Shown here: piece by piece, positions 7,466 to 14,400 of the stretch
Layout: every line of letters starts with the position of its first letter
Position numbering within the stretch: the stretch's first letter is position 1
Origin: an uncultured Lachnospiraceae bacterium
GTDB lineage: Bacteria > Bacillota > Clostridia > Lachnospirales > Lachnospiraceae
Reading direction: 5' to 3'
Length of the DNA: 21,992 nt
Assembly: GCA_949076555.1 (NCBI GenBank)
Contig: CARUOB010000037.1
Coordinates: 7,945-29,936, forward strand
Program-made: the position numbers and the translations under genes
The notes under the pieces: generated by a model
Told to the model about the DNA's origin: nothing
What the model saw: only the letters and a program-made list of their open reading frames with translations
Databases searched by the model: none

Positions 7466-7600
7466 CACAACTTAAGAAATTCTATGTGTTATTCCTTTCT
7501 GTGGAATACACGCTTCTCGCTTCAGGGCATCGGGAAGATCTTCCGAATGATTTCGTTGAGTCACTTTTAATTTAGGATTTTAGGATAAGGAGGTGGTCTT
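7466..7600 (+). promoter_or_regulatory. Structured 5' leader of the Tad operon
   Basis: The untranslated leader holds a hairpin at 7486-7511 (GTGT-T-ATTCC pairing with GGAAT-ACAC, one bulged T) and a 12-base perfect palindrome GGAAGATCTTCC at 7533-7544. It ends in an exceptionally strong ribosome binding site, TAAGGAGGTGGTC (7586-7598), which can pair along its whole length with the 16S rRNA 3' end if one G-U is allowed. I could not match it to a c-di-GMP or other known riboswitch. Confidence 0.45.
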
Positions 7601-8128
7601 ATTGGACTGACTTACTGTCAATCTTTTTTGCTTCTCCTGCTATTGCTTTCTGCTTTGGCGGATCTTAGGACAGACAGGATACCGAACGGTTTGATTCTTT
7701 TGGGCATGGTAATCGGTGTTTCGGGCGGCGTTTTATCCGGCCGGGGATTATCGGATATTCTGGCATCTGTGCTTCTGGCGTTTCTGCTGATGTACCCTTT
7801 GTATATGATAGGCGCACTCGGAGCGGGTGACGTGAAGCTGTTTGTTATGATCGGGAGTTTTATGGCGGCAGGGGAATTTTTGGCTGTTTTGGCGGGCGCG
7901 TTTGTGATTGGCGCGGGTTTTTCGCTGATAAAACTGTCTGTGGAGAAAAACGGCAGGGAGAGGTTTCGCTATTTCTTTTCGTATCTGCATGATGTCATGC
8001 GGACAGGACATTGGAGAATTTACGGAGAGGACTTAAAACAGGATTATCACACCTACTGTAAAAACAAAATCCACTTTGCGGTGCCGATTCTGTTCAGTGC
8101 GGTGTGCAGGATAGGAGGATTATTTTGA
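7601..8128 (+). CDS. tadV: Prepilin peptidase 1 (TadV/CpaA, A24 family)
   Basis: Membrane aspartate protease that removes the leader of Flp prepilin and TadE-like pseudopilins on the cytoplasmic side. The product is a string of hydrophobic segments with the two A24 signatures: the first catalytic Asp in ALADLRTDRIPN, and the second in GAGDVK (Asp codon at 7829). Length (about 166-175 residues) fits the short TadV/CpaA type lacking the N-methylation domain. The start is unusual. The strongest ribosome binding site in the window ends just before an in-frame ATT at 7601, with seven bases from AGGAGG to that codon; the first conventional in-frame start is TTG at 7628, 34 bases away with no site of its own. 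I favour 7601 because it restores a full first membrane segment; CTG 7607 and TTG 7628 remain possible. The stop overlaps the tadZ start. First gene of the Tad operon. Confidence 0.88.
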   Translation: MGLTYCQSFLLLLLLLSALADLRTDRIPNGLILLGMVIGVSGGVLSGRGLSDILASVLLAFLLMYPLYMIGALGAGDVKLFVMIGSFMAAGEFLAVLAGAFVIGAGFSLIKLSVEKNGRERFRYFFSYLHDVMRTGHWRIYGEDLKQDYHTYCKNKIHFAVPILFSAVCRIGGLF

Positions 8129-9180
8129 TACATAAAATTATGGCGATCTGTGATACGGAGGAGGGATACGCGTTCCGCATGGCGGAGTATCTTTTGGAAA
8201 AAGTAAAGCTGCCATATACGCTGCATCTGTTTACGGCGGTGGAGGAATTGGAGAAATTCGCGGGAAGGGAGGAGATAGAGATCCTTCTCATCGCGGAGAG
8301 CGCGTGGCGCCTGATCAAAGAAGAGTATATCAGAAAACAGGTAACGCAGATGTTTATTCTGCAGGAGAGCGGCGGGGCCGCGCAGACGTTTGCGTCGCAG
8401 GAAGGAAACGATGCAGCGCGGAAAAATATAAGCTGTATCAATAAATACCAGAGCCCGGAGCTGGTGGTACAGGCGGTGTTAAATGTGATTGCGGACGGCG
8501 GCGGATGGAAGGGTTATCCGGCGGCCGCCGACACGGACGTGAAAATGATAGGGATTTATTCCCCGGTGAAACGGTGTTTACAGACTTCTTTCGCCCTGTC
8601 GCTCGGGCAGCTTCTGGCGAAGGAGTACAAAACCATGTACTTGAATTTTGAAATGTATTCCGGACTTGGTGAGCTTTTGCGGCGGGAATATCAGACGGAC
8701 ATGCTTGACGTTATGTACTATTTCCAGAGCGCAAGGGAAAAGCTGGCTTTACGCCTGCCAACGATCATCCAGAATGCGGGAGGACTGGATTATATACCGC
8801 CCATGCAGTATTCGCTTGGAATCAGGGAGGTGCCGGGGGAACAATGGCTGGCTCTTTGCAGGGATATTGCGGCAATCGGTGAATACGAATATATGATTTT
8901 GGATTTGGATGACGGGATAGACGGGTTGTTTGATCTGCTCAAAAACTGTCAGAAGATATACACCATCACAAGGGAAGACCCTTTTGCGCAGGCAAAGCTC
9001 GGGCAGTATGAACGGATGCTGCAGCAGGGAGAATTGGGTGAGATTACAGAAAAAACCGTAAAATGCCGCTTTCCGATTTTTCAGGAGTTGCCGGACAGTC
9101 TGGATATGATGACACACGGAGAACTGGCAGGATATGTGAAATCCATCATAAGAGAGGATATTTATGGGAGACACGGATGA
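8125..9180 (+). CDS. tadZ: TadZ/CpaE-like pilus localisation protein with degenerate P-loop
   Basis: TadZ/CpaE proteins are MinD/ParA relatives that position the Tad machine, often at a cell pole. The N-terminal part (about residues 1-120) resembles an atypical response-regulator receiver fold. The C-terminal part from about residue 138 is MinD-like, starting with the strand MIGIYSP. At the Walker A position (about residues 145-154) the sequence is SPVKRCLQTS, so the glycines and the invariant GK of KGGxGKTT are absent; only the last Thr/Ser remain. Nucleotide hydrolysis is therefore doubtful (inference). A later LDLDDGIDG stretch stands where the MinD Asp-containing strand is expected. The chosen start is TTG 8125, six bases after AGGAGG and overlapping the preceding TGA by two bases; ATG 8140 is an alternative. 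The gene lies directly before tadA, the usual order. Confidence 0.85.
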   Translation: MIHKIMAICDTEEGYAFRMAEYLLEKVKLPYTLHLFTAVEELEKFAGREEIEILLIAESAWRLIKEEYIRKQVTQMFILQESGGAAQTFASQEGNDAARKNISCINKYQSPELVVQAVLNVIADGGGWKGYPAAADTDVKMIGIYSPVKRCLQTSFALSLGQLLAKEYKTMYLNFEMYSGLGELLRREYQTDMLDVMYYFQSAREKLALRLPTIIQNAGGLDYIPPMQYSLGIREVPGEQWLALCRDIAAIGEYEYMILDLDDGIDGLFDLLKNCQKIYTITREDPFAQAKLGQYERMLQQGELGEITEKTVKCRFPIFQELPDSLDMMTHGELAGYVKSIIREDIYGRHG

Positions 9181-10384
9181 GAGAAGGAAAATTTTAAAGG
9201 AGAAGCTGTTGGAAAGCATTGATTATTCCAGAGAGAATAGCGATGAGGAGATCAGGGAGCTGATCGATGAAATGCTTGTCCGGGAGGGCCGGGAGAATCC
9301 TTTATCGCTGACGGAGCGCGGCAGGCTCAGAACAGAGCTTTTTCATGCGGTTCGCAAGCTGGATGTGCTGCAGGAGTTGGTGGATGATCCGCAGATCACG
9401 GAGATTATGATTAACGGGCCGGACAAAATTTTCGTTGAGCGAAATGGCAGGCTGACAGAAAGCGAGCTTTACTTTGACAGCGGGGAGAAGCTGCAAAATG
9501 TGATACAGCAGATTGTTTCCGACTGCAACAGGGTGGTCAACGAGGCGTCGCCGATTGTGGACGCCAGACTGGAGAACGGAGCACGCGTCAATGTGGTTTT
9601 GAACCCCGTGGCGTTAAACGGTCCCATCGTCACGATCAGGCGGTTCCCGGACAACCCGATTACCATGGAGGATCTGGTATCTTTCGGCTCCATCACGGAG
9701 GAGGTGTGCGAATGGCTGAGCAGACTCGTGCGGGCCAAATACAATATTTTCATCAGCGGCGGCACGGGCTCCGGGAAAACGACCTTTCTAAATGCGCTGT
9801 CCAATTATATTCCGGACAAGGAACGCATCATCACAATAGAGGACAGCGCGGAGCTGCAGATCAGAAGCGTACATAATATCGTCCGCATGGAAACGAGGAA
9901 TGCCAACGTGGAGGGCTGCCGGGAAATCACCATAAGGGATCTGATTAAGACATCTTTGAGGATGCGGCCAGACAGAATTGTCGTGGGCGAGGTGCGCGGC
10001 GGCGAAGCCTTTGACATGATGCAATGTCTGAATACGGGGCACGACGGCTCCATGTCGACGGGACATGCAAACAGCGCGCGGGATATGCTGAGCCGTCTGG
10101 AAAATATGATCCTCATGGGCATGGAGATCCCGTTAGCGGCCATCAGGCAGCAGATTGCATCGGGCATCGATCTCATTGTCCATCTGGGGCGGCTGCGGGA
10201 CAAAACGAGAAAGGTTTTGGAAATTGCGGAAGTGTGCGGTTTGGAAAACGGGGAAATTATCTTAAGCACAATCTATCGTTTCGAGGAGGAGAAAGAGACG
10301 GAGGGCGGAAAAATCCTCGGCACACTCCGAAAGGAGGGAGAGCTTGCCTATGTCGAAAAGTTACAGACTGCCGGATTATGCTGA
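9164..10384 (+). CDS. tadA: Tad pilus assembly ATPase TadA/CpaF
   Basis: Hexameric secretion ATPase (VirB11/PulE superfamily, CpaF type) that powers Tad pilus extension, and retraction in some species, at the cytoplasmic face. The 406-residue product matches the family length. After an N-terminal helical domain it shows LVDDPQITEIMINGPDKIFVE (about residues 70-92), Walker A GGTGSGKTT at 199-207 with Lys205, the Asp-box IITIEDSAEL, Walker B-like IVVGEVRGGEAFDM (272-285, Glu276), and the His-box GHDGSMSTGHAN (292-303, with His293 and His301). All catalytic elements appear intact. The ATG overlaps the end of tadZ by 17 bases and the 3' end overlaps tadB, indicating translational coupling. This is the only motor ATPase in the locus, so it would drive both directions if the pilus retracts. 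Confidence 0.97.
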   Translation: MGDTDERRKILKEKLLESIDYSRENSDEEIRELIDEMLVREGRENPLSLTERGRLRTELFHAVRKLDVLQELVDDPQITEIMINGPDKIFVERNGRLTESELYFDSGEKLQNVIQQIVSDCNRVVNEASPIVDARLENGARVNVVLNPVALNGPIVTIRRFPDNPITMEDLVSFGSITEEVCEWLSRLVRAKYNIFISGGTGSGKTTFLNALSNYIPDKERIITIEDSAELQIRSVHNIVRMETRNANVEGCREITIRDLIKTSLRMRPDRIVVGEVRGGEAFDMMQCLNTGHDGSMSTGHANSARDMLSRLENMILMGMEIPLAAIRQQIASGIDLIVHLGRLRDKTRKVLEIAEVCGLENGEIILSTIYRFEEEKETEGGKILGTLRKEGELAYVEKLQTAGLC

Positions 10385-11108
10385 ATATCGTTTCTCTTTG
10401 AAGGAGGGCGCGATTGCTGTTTTGGAGGGCATGTTTTTGGTGGCGGTGATCGGATATTTTTTCTATCGGTCGTGGCTTGCCTGCATTTTTCTCTTTCCGG
10501 TCTTTGTCCTTTTTCTGAGAGAAAAGAAAAAGGATTTGGCGAAAAAGCAAAGGCAGGAGCTTGGCTTACAGTTTAAAGATCTGGTGCTTGCGCTCTCGGC
10601 CAATGTCAAAGCCGGATACTCCATCGAAAATGCCATGCGGGAAGCCTGCAAGGATATGGAACTGCTTTACGGGACGGAAAGCCTTGTATGCCTTGAGGTG
10701 CGGCACATCCTGCGGGGATTGGACAACCATGTGATTTTGGAAAAGCTGCTGTATGATCTGGGTGTGAGAAGCCGGGTGCCCGATATTATGCAGTTTGCGG
10801 ACGTCTTTCTGATCGCGAAAAGAAGCGGCGGAAATTTGACGGAAATTCTGGAAAAGACCGCCGGGGTGATCGAGCAGAAGATTGAGACGGACAAGGAGAT
10901 TCAGCTTATGATCGGAGCCAGAAAAATGGAGCAGAAAATTATGAATATGGTGCCCTTTCTCATTATTTTCTATATCGGGACGACCTCGCGGGGATTTTTC
11001 GATGTGCTCTATCACAATCTGATCGGCGCGGCGGTGATGACGGTGTGCCTGCTCTTTTACGGCGCGGCATATCTGCTCTCTAAGCGGATTGTGGAGATTG
11101 CAGTCTAA
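10350..11108 (+). CDS. tadB: Tad pilus platform protein TadB
   Basis: Inner-membrane platform component (type II secretion F-like fold) that couples the TadA motor to pilin polymerisation. The 252-residue product begins with two closely spaced hydrophobic segments (about residues 24-57), then a cytoplasmic basic helix and the T2SSF core (about 70-190; LGLQFKDLVLALSANVKAGYSIENAM and RSGGNLTEILEKTAGVI). It ends with two more hydrophobic segments (about 195-215 and 222-242). It overlaps tadA by 35 bases. The start is ambiguous: AGGAGG at 10332-10337 is six bases from a TTG at 10344 and twelve from the ATG at 10350. I give the ATG. The sequence is more canonical than the TadC next door. Confidence 0.92.
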   Translation: MSKSYRLPDYAEYRFSLKEGAIAVLEGMFLVAVIGYFFYRSWLACIFLFPVFVLFLREKKKDLAKKQRQELGLQFKDLVLALSANVKAGYSIENAMREACKDMELLYGTESLVCLEVRHILRGLDNHVILEKLLYDLGVRSRVPDIMQFADVFLIAKRSGGNLTEILEKTAGVIEQKIETDKEIQLMIGARKMEQKIMNMVPFLIIFYIGTTSRGFFDVLYHNLIGAAVMTVCLLFYGAAYLLSKRIVEIAV

Positions 11109-11201
11109 GGAAACACCTGCTTTTGTTTGCGGCAGTGCAAACGCAACAACCTTAATTGATCGCAATAACCGAATGTGGGTGTTTGGGGAAAGGAGTGTTA
11201 A

Positions 11202-12659
11202 ATGGTTTATATTTATTCCGCTGTTTTAGCGGCTTATCTGCTTCTGTTTCTCTTGTCGCGAAGAGAAAGCGGAAATCCCTTTCAAAAAATAGCGGCCCGC
11301 GTTTTCCGAAAACAGCAGGAGCGGCAAAAGAAAATGAACAGGGGGAGGCGGGATTGGAAGAGGGCGCTTTATGCAAGACAGCTTGGAGACAAGCTGAAAA
11401 CGCTGCAGCCTGAAATTGCGGCCGAAAAGCAAATTCGGGAGCACTACCTCTCGCTGTATACGCTTTTGCTTATGGTGGTATTTGTGGGAGATGTTTTTTG
11501 TCTGGCGGCGTGGGTTGGCGCACATGGCGCGGCCAGATTGGCTGACGGCGGTTATCTTCAAAGAAATGCCTTTGGGGAGGGCGATGTGGAGGTGGGGCTT
11601 AAAGCGGAGATTCCGGGGATGCAGGAAGAACTTTTTGATTATCTTTTGGAGGAGCGCAGACTCACAGAGAAAGAAGTAGAAAAAAGTTATGCGGAGGCGG
11701 CAGCGCTTCTTCCGGGAGCCATTTTATCTGAAAATGCGTGTCTGGAGGATGTGCGAAAAGACCTTTATCTGGTTTCGGCTTTAGAAGGGTATCCTTTTGA
11801 GATCAGTTGGGAGAGCAGCGCCCGCTCTCTGGTCAATGCGGACGGGACGGTACATAACGAGAATCTTGCGGGCAGTGAAGTGGTCACTCTGACGGCAAAG
11901 TTTCGCTATGAAGAGTGGTTCCGGGAGCTGCAGATTCCCGTGCAGATTCATCCGATCATATACACGCCGGAGGAGGCGATGCGGATGAAGCTGGAGGAAC
12001 TGCTGCGGGAGAGTGCGGAGAGCAGCAGAAGCGCGGAGATTATGGCGCTGCCGGAACAGGTCGGCACGGCGCCTGTTGTCTGGAGTGAGATCATAGAGGA
12101 CAGCAGCGGGTATTTGCTGATTCTGGCCATATTCGCGGCGGGCGTGCTCTATTGGGGAAGAGGCAGGGAGCTGGATCAGAAGTTGGAGGCCAGAAAGAGG
12201 GAACTGCTTTTGGACTATCCCGAGATTGTCAATAAACTGGCGCTTTATATGGGCGCGGGTATGACGGTCAGAAACGCTTTTTTGAAGATGGGGGAGGACT
12301 ATAAAAAGCAGAAGGAGGAAAAAAGAAGATATGTGTATGAGGAAATTTTAATAACCTGCCATGAGCTGCAAGGCGGCAGGTCGGAGACGGAGGCATACGC
12401 ACATTTTGGGAAACGGTGTCAGGTGCAGCTATACATGAAGCTGTCTGCGCTGCTTTCGCAGAATATCAGAAAGGGCAGCAATGACCTTTTGCGGATGCTC
12501 AGACAGGAAGCGGATAACGCCTTTGCGGAGCGAAAAAATCTGGCGAAAAAACTGGGAGAGGAAGCGGGTACAAAACTGCTTTTGCCCATGATGATGATGC
12601 TCTGTGTGGTCATGGTGATTATCATGATTCCGGCTTACTTTTCATTTACCTTAAATTAA
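11202..12659 (+). CDS. tadC: TadC-like platform protein with extracytoplasmic Ig-like insertion
   Basis: Second T2SSF-type platform protein of the Tad machine, at 485 residues much longer than a typical TadC (about 300). Order: membrane segment 1 (about 3-19), a basic cytoplasmic stretch, membrane segment 2 (about 83-105), an inserted domain of about 195 residues, membrane segment 3 (about 302-319), the cytoplasmic T2SSF core (about 330-455; LLDYPEIVNKLALYMGAGMTVRNAF, and a Q-N-I-R-K-G-S-N segment), and a C-terminal hydrophobic segment (about 460-482). Topology places the insertion outside the membrane. Its second half (about 185-252) shows the atrophied bacterial Ig-like pattern: an ISWESS strand, NADGTV, a VVTLTAKF strand and a final IPVQIHP. 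The ATG follows AAAGGAG. A 93-base gap separates it from tadB, the largest gap so far in the operon; I see no promoter there. Confidence 0.88.
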   Translation: MVYIYSAVLAAYLLLFLLSRRESGNPFQKIAARVFRKQQERQKKMNRGRRDWKRALYARQLGDKLKTLQPEIAAEKQIREHYLSLYTLLLMVVFVGDVFCLAAWVGAHGAARLADGGYLQRNAFGEGDVEVGLKAEIPGMQEELFDYLLEERRLTEKEVEKSYAEAAALLPGAILSENACLEDVRKDLYLVSALEGYPFEISWESSARSLVNADGTVHNENLAGSEVVTLTAKFRYEEWFRELQIPVQIHPIIYTPEEAMRMKLEELLRESAESSRSAEIMALPEQVGTAPVVWSEIIEDSSGYLLILAIFAAGVLYWGRGRELDQKLEARKRELLLDYPEIVNKLALYMGAGMTVRNAFLKMGEDYKKQKEEKRRYVYEEILITCHELQGGRSETEAYAHFGKRCQVQLYMKLSALLSQNIRKGSNDLLRMLRQEADNAFAERKNLAKKLGEEAGTKLLLPMMMMLCVVMVIIMIPAYFSFTLN

Positions 12660-12665
12660 ATGTAT

Positions 12666-12705
12666 CTGTACGGCGTTTCCCGGATAACGGGTCTTACGCC
12701 GACAG
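12666..12705 (+). promoter_or_regulatory. Stem-loop in the Flp pilin leader
   Basis: CTGT (12666-12669) pairs with ACAG (12702-12705), CGGCGT (12671-12676) with ACGCCG (12696-12701), and CCCG (12679-12682) with CGGG (12688-12691), giving a 40-base hairpin with small internal loops. It lies between the tadC stop and the pilin ribosome binding site. There is no T-run, so it does not look like a terminator. It may mark a processing or stabilising site that raises pilin mRNA above the other operon genes. Confidence 0.6.
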
Positions 12706-12748
12706 TTGTACATAATCAAGCAGAAAAAGAAAAAAGGAGGAAAACAAG

Positions 12749-12949
12749 ATGCTGAAAAAGAGAAACGGCGGACGGCTCAAAGGGTTCGGAGACTTCCTGC
12801 GGGAGGAGGAAGGCATGGGCACGGTGGAAATCATTCTCATTATTGTGGTGCTGATCGGTCTGGTTATTATTTTCAAGACACAGCTTCGCGAGCTGGTGGA
12901 GAAGGTCTTTGAAAAGATTACCAAAGACAGCAACACGGTAATGGAATGA
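12749..12949 (+). CDS. flp: Flp-type (type IVb) major pilin precursor
   Basis: Small prepilin of 66 residues, the likely main subunit of the Tad pilus. It has a basic 22-residue leader, the cleavage sequence G22-MGTVE with Glu at position +5 of the mature protein (Glu27), and a single hydrophobic helix (about 26-44; EIILIIVVLIGLVIIF). A short charged tail follows; the mature form would be 44 residues. This is the Flp1-like pattern. Cleavage would be by one of the two A24 peptidases in the operon, and polymerisation by TadA/TadB/TadC. AGGAGG precedes the ATG, in an A-rich stretch favouring strong translation, and a large hairpin lies upstream. The stop overlaps the next start as ATGA. Confidence 0.92.
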   Translation: MLKKRNGGRLKGFGDFLREEEGMGTVEIILIIVVLIGLVIIFKTQLRELVEKVFEKITKDSNTVME

Positions 12950-14382
12950 GGCGGGGATACATAACGGTATTTTTATCTTTATCCCTCACATTGATCCTGT
13001 CCCTTGTATTCACGGTAATAGAAGGGGCACGGATCAGTGCCATCCGCATGAAATTCGAATGCGTGACGGATATTGGTATGAATTCCGTTCTGGCTGAATA
13101 TCACAGAGAGCTTTTGAAGCAGTATGATCTTTTGTTCGTAGATACTTCTTACGGCGGTTCGCGTCCCGAAATCGCCAATACGGAGGCGCATCTGCAAAAT
13201 TACACACAAAAAAACTGTCACGCGGGAGAGGGAAAGCGTCTTTTTGGCGGCAAGGATTTTCTGGCGATGGATATGGGTATGGTAGAAATTCCGGCGTATT
13301 CTCTGGCGTCGGATGAGGGCGGTGCGGTGTTGAAGCGGCAGGCCACGGATTATATGGGCGATTATCCGCTGGGGGCGGTTCTTGATAAGCTCAGCGCCAA
13401 TATCGGTCTGCTGCAGGGAGCCGACATTGACACCAAGGATATGGAGGCATGGCGGCAGCAGTACGAGTCCAGGATCGACGCCATCGGCCTGCCTGAAAAG
13501 GAGACCGAAGACGGAGAGACAGAGGAAGTGCCGCTAAACAATCCGGCGGATTTTGCCAACGCCACGAGAAGCAGCGGGGTGTTAAACCTTGTGCTGGAGA
13601 ACCCGTCTGCGGTTTCGGCGGTAAAGGTGAATTTGGGAGATTACATTTCCCGCCGCTTAGACAGGATGATGGGCACGGGACTGTGCGAGGAGGCGGTGGA
13701 GACGGGTGGAGAACCGAACGAACTGGTATTTCAAATGTATTTGTTTGAGAAATGCGGCTATTACGGGGCTGAGATGGACAAGTCGCTCTTAAAGTACCAG
13801 ATGGAATATATTTTGGCGGGCAGAGACACGGACTGGCAGAACTTGGAACAGGTGGCCAAAAAACTGCTGCGATGGCGGGAGGCGGCAAACATGCTGTATC
13901 TTCTTTCGGACAGTGCGAAAATGGCCGAGGCGCAGGCTATGGCGCTGGCGCTCACGGCGGTGATGCTTTTGCCCGAGCTTGCGGAACCGGTCAAGTATAC
14001 GATTCTTTTCGCGTGGGCTTATGTGGAGAGCCTGCAGGACGTCAAAACACTGCTTGGCGGTGGCAGGGTTCCCATTTTTAAGACAGCAGCCGATTGGAGG
14101 ACGGGAATTAACAGTCTTAAGAATGTGAGAGAAAGTCTCTCGGAGGATTCCGGGGGAAACGGACTTAATTATAAGGAATACTTACAGATTATGATCTTTT
14201 TGCAGGATGCAGGAACCAGGACAGAGCGGGCGATGGACATCATGGAAATGGATATCCGCCGGACGCCAGGCAACGGGAGGTTTCGACTGGATGGATGTTT
14301 TGATGCCTATCAGGCGCATCTGGAGGTGACGAGCCGTTTTGGCTATTCCTACGAGATGACAAGAAGATATGGATTCTACTGA
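12946..14382 (+). CDS. DUF5702 family Tad-associated membrane-anchored protein
   Basis: A 478-residue protein with one N-terminal hydrophobic helix (about residues 5-25) and a long, mostly helical extracytoplasmic part. I recognise the DUF5702 type found in Gram-positive Tad loci; its function is unknown. The N-terminus RRGYITVFLSLSLTLIL resembles the pseudopilin start of the downstream TadE-like protein (KGYMTIEASF), but the Glu at +5 is replaced by Phe9. It may therefore be a pseudopilin-derived protein that stays membrane-anchored or is processed differently (inference). The conserved features are the EGARISAIRMKFECVTDIGMNS stretch after the helix, broken here as EGARISAIR and FECVTDIGMNS, and the aromatic C-terminus FGYSYEMTRRYGFY. 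It overlaps the pilin stop by four bases, so translation is probably coupled. It could be a TadG-like minor component. Confidence 0.8.
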   Translation: MRRGYITVFLSLSLTLILSLVFTVIEGARISAIRMKFECVTDIGMNSVLAEYHRELLKQYDLLFVDTSYGGSRPEIANTEAHLQNYTQKNCHAGEGKRLFGGKDFLAMDMGMVEIPAYSLASDEGGAVLKRQATDYMGDYPLGAVLDKLSANIGLLQGADIDTKDMEAWRQQYESRIDAIGLPEKETEDGETEEVPLNNPADFANATRSSGVLNLVLENPSAVSAVKVNLGDYISRRLDRMMGTGLCEEAVETGGEPNELVFQMYLFEKCGYYGAEMDKSLLKYQMEYILAGRDTDWQNLEQVAKKLLRWREAANMLYLLSDSAKMAEAQAMALALTAVMLLPELAEPVKYTILFAWAYVESLQDVKTLLGGGRVPIFKTAADWRTGINSLKNVRESLSEDSGGNGLNYKEYLQIMIFLQDAGTRTERAMDIMEMDIRRTPGNGRFRLDGCFDAYQAHLEVTSRFGYSYEMTRRYGFY

Positions 14383-14400
14383 AGCGGGAGGTGATAAAAG

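Noticed and set aside
12666..12705. Transcription terminator between tadC and flp
   Set aside because: No T-tract follows the hairpin and the pilin gene lacks an obvious promoter of its own, so termination here would silence it.
13391..13888. 165-codon proline-rich antisense frame in the DUF5702 gene
   Set aside because: Compositionally biased shadow of a GC-richer coding strand; no ribosome binding site or recognisable protein.
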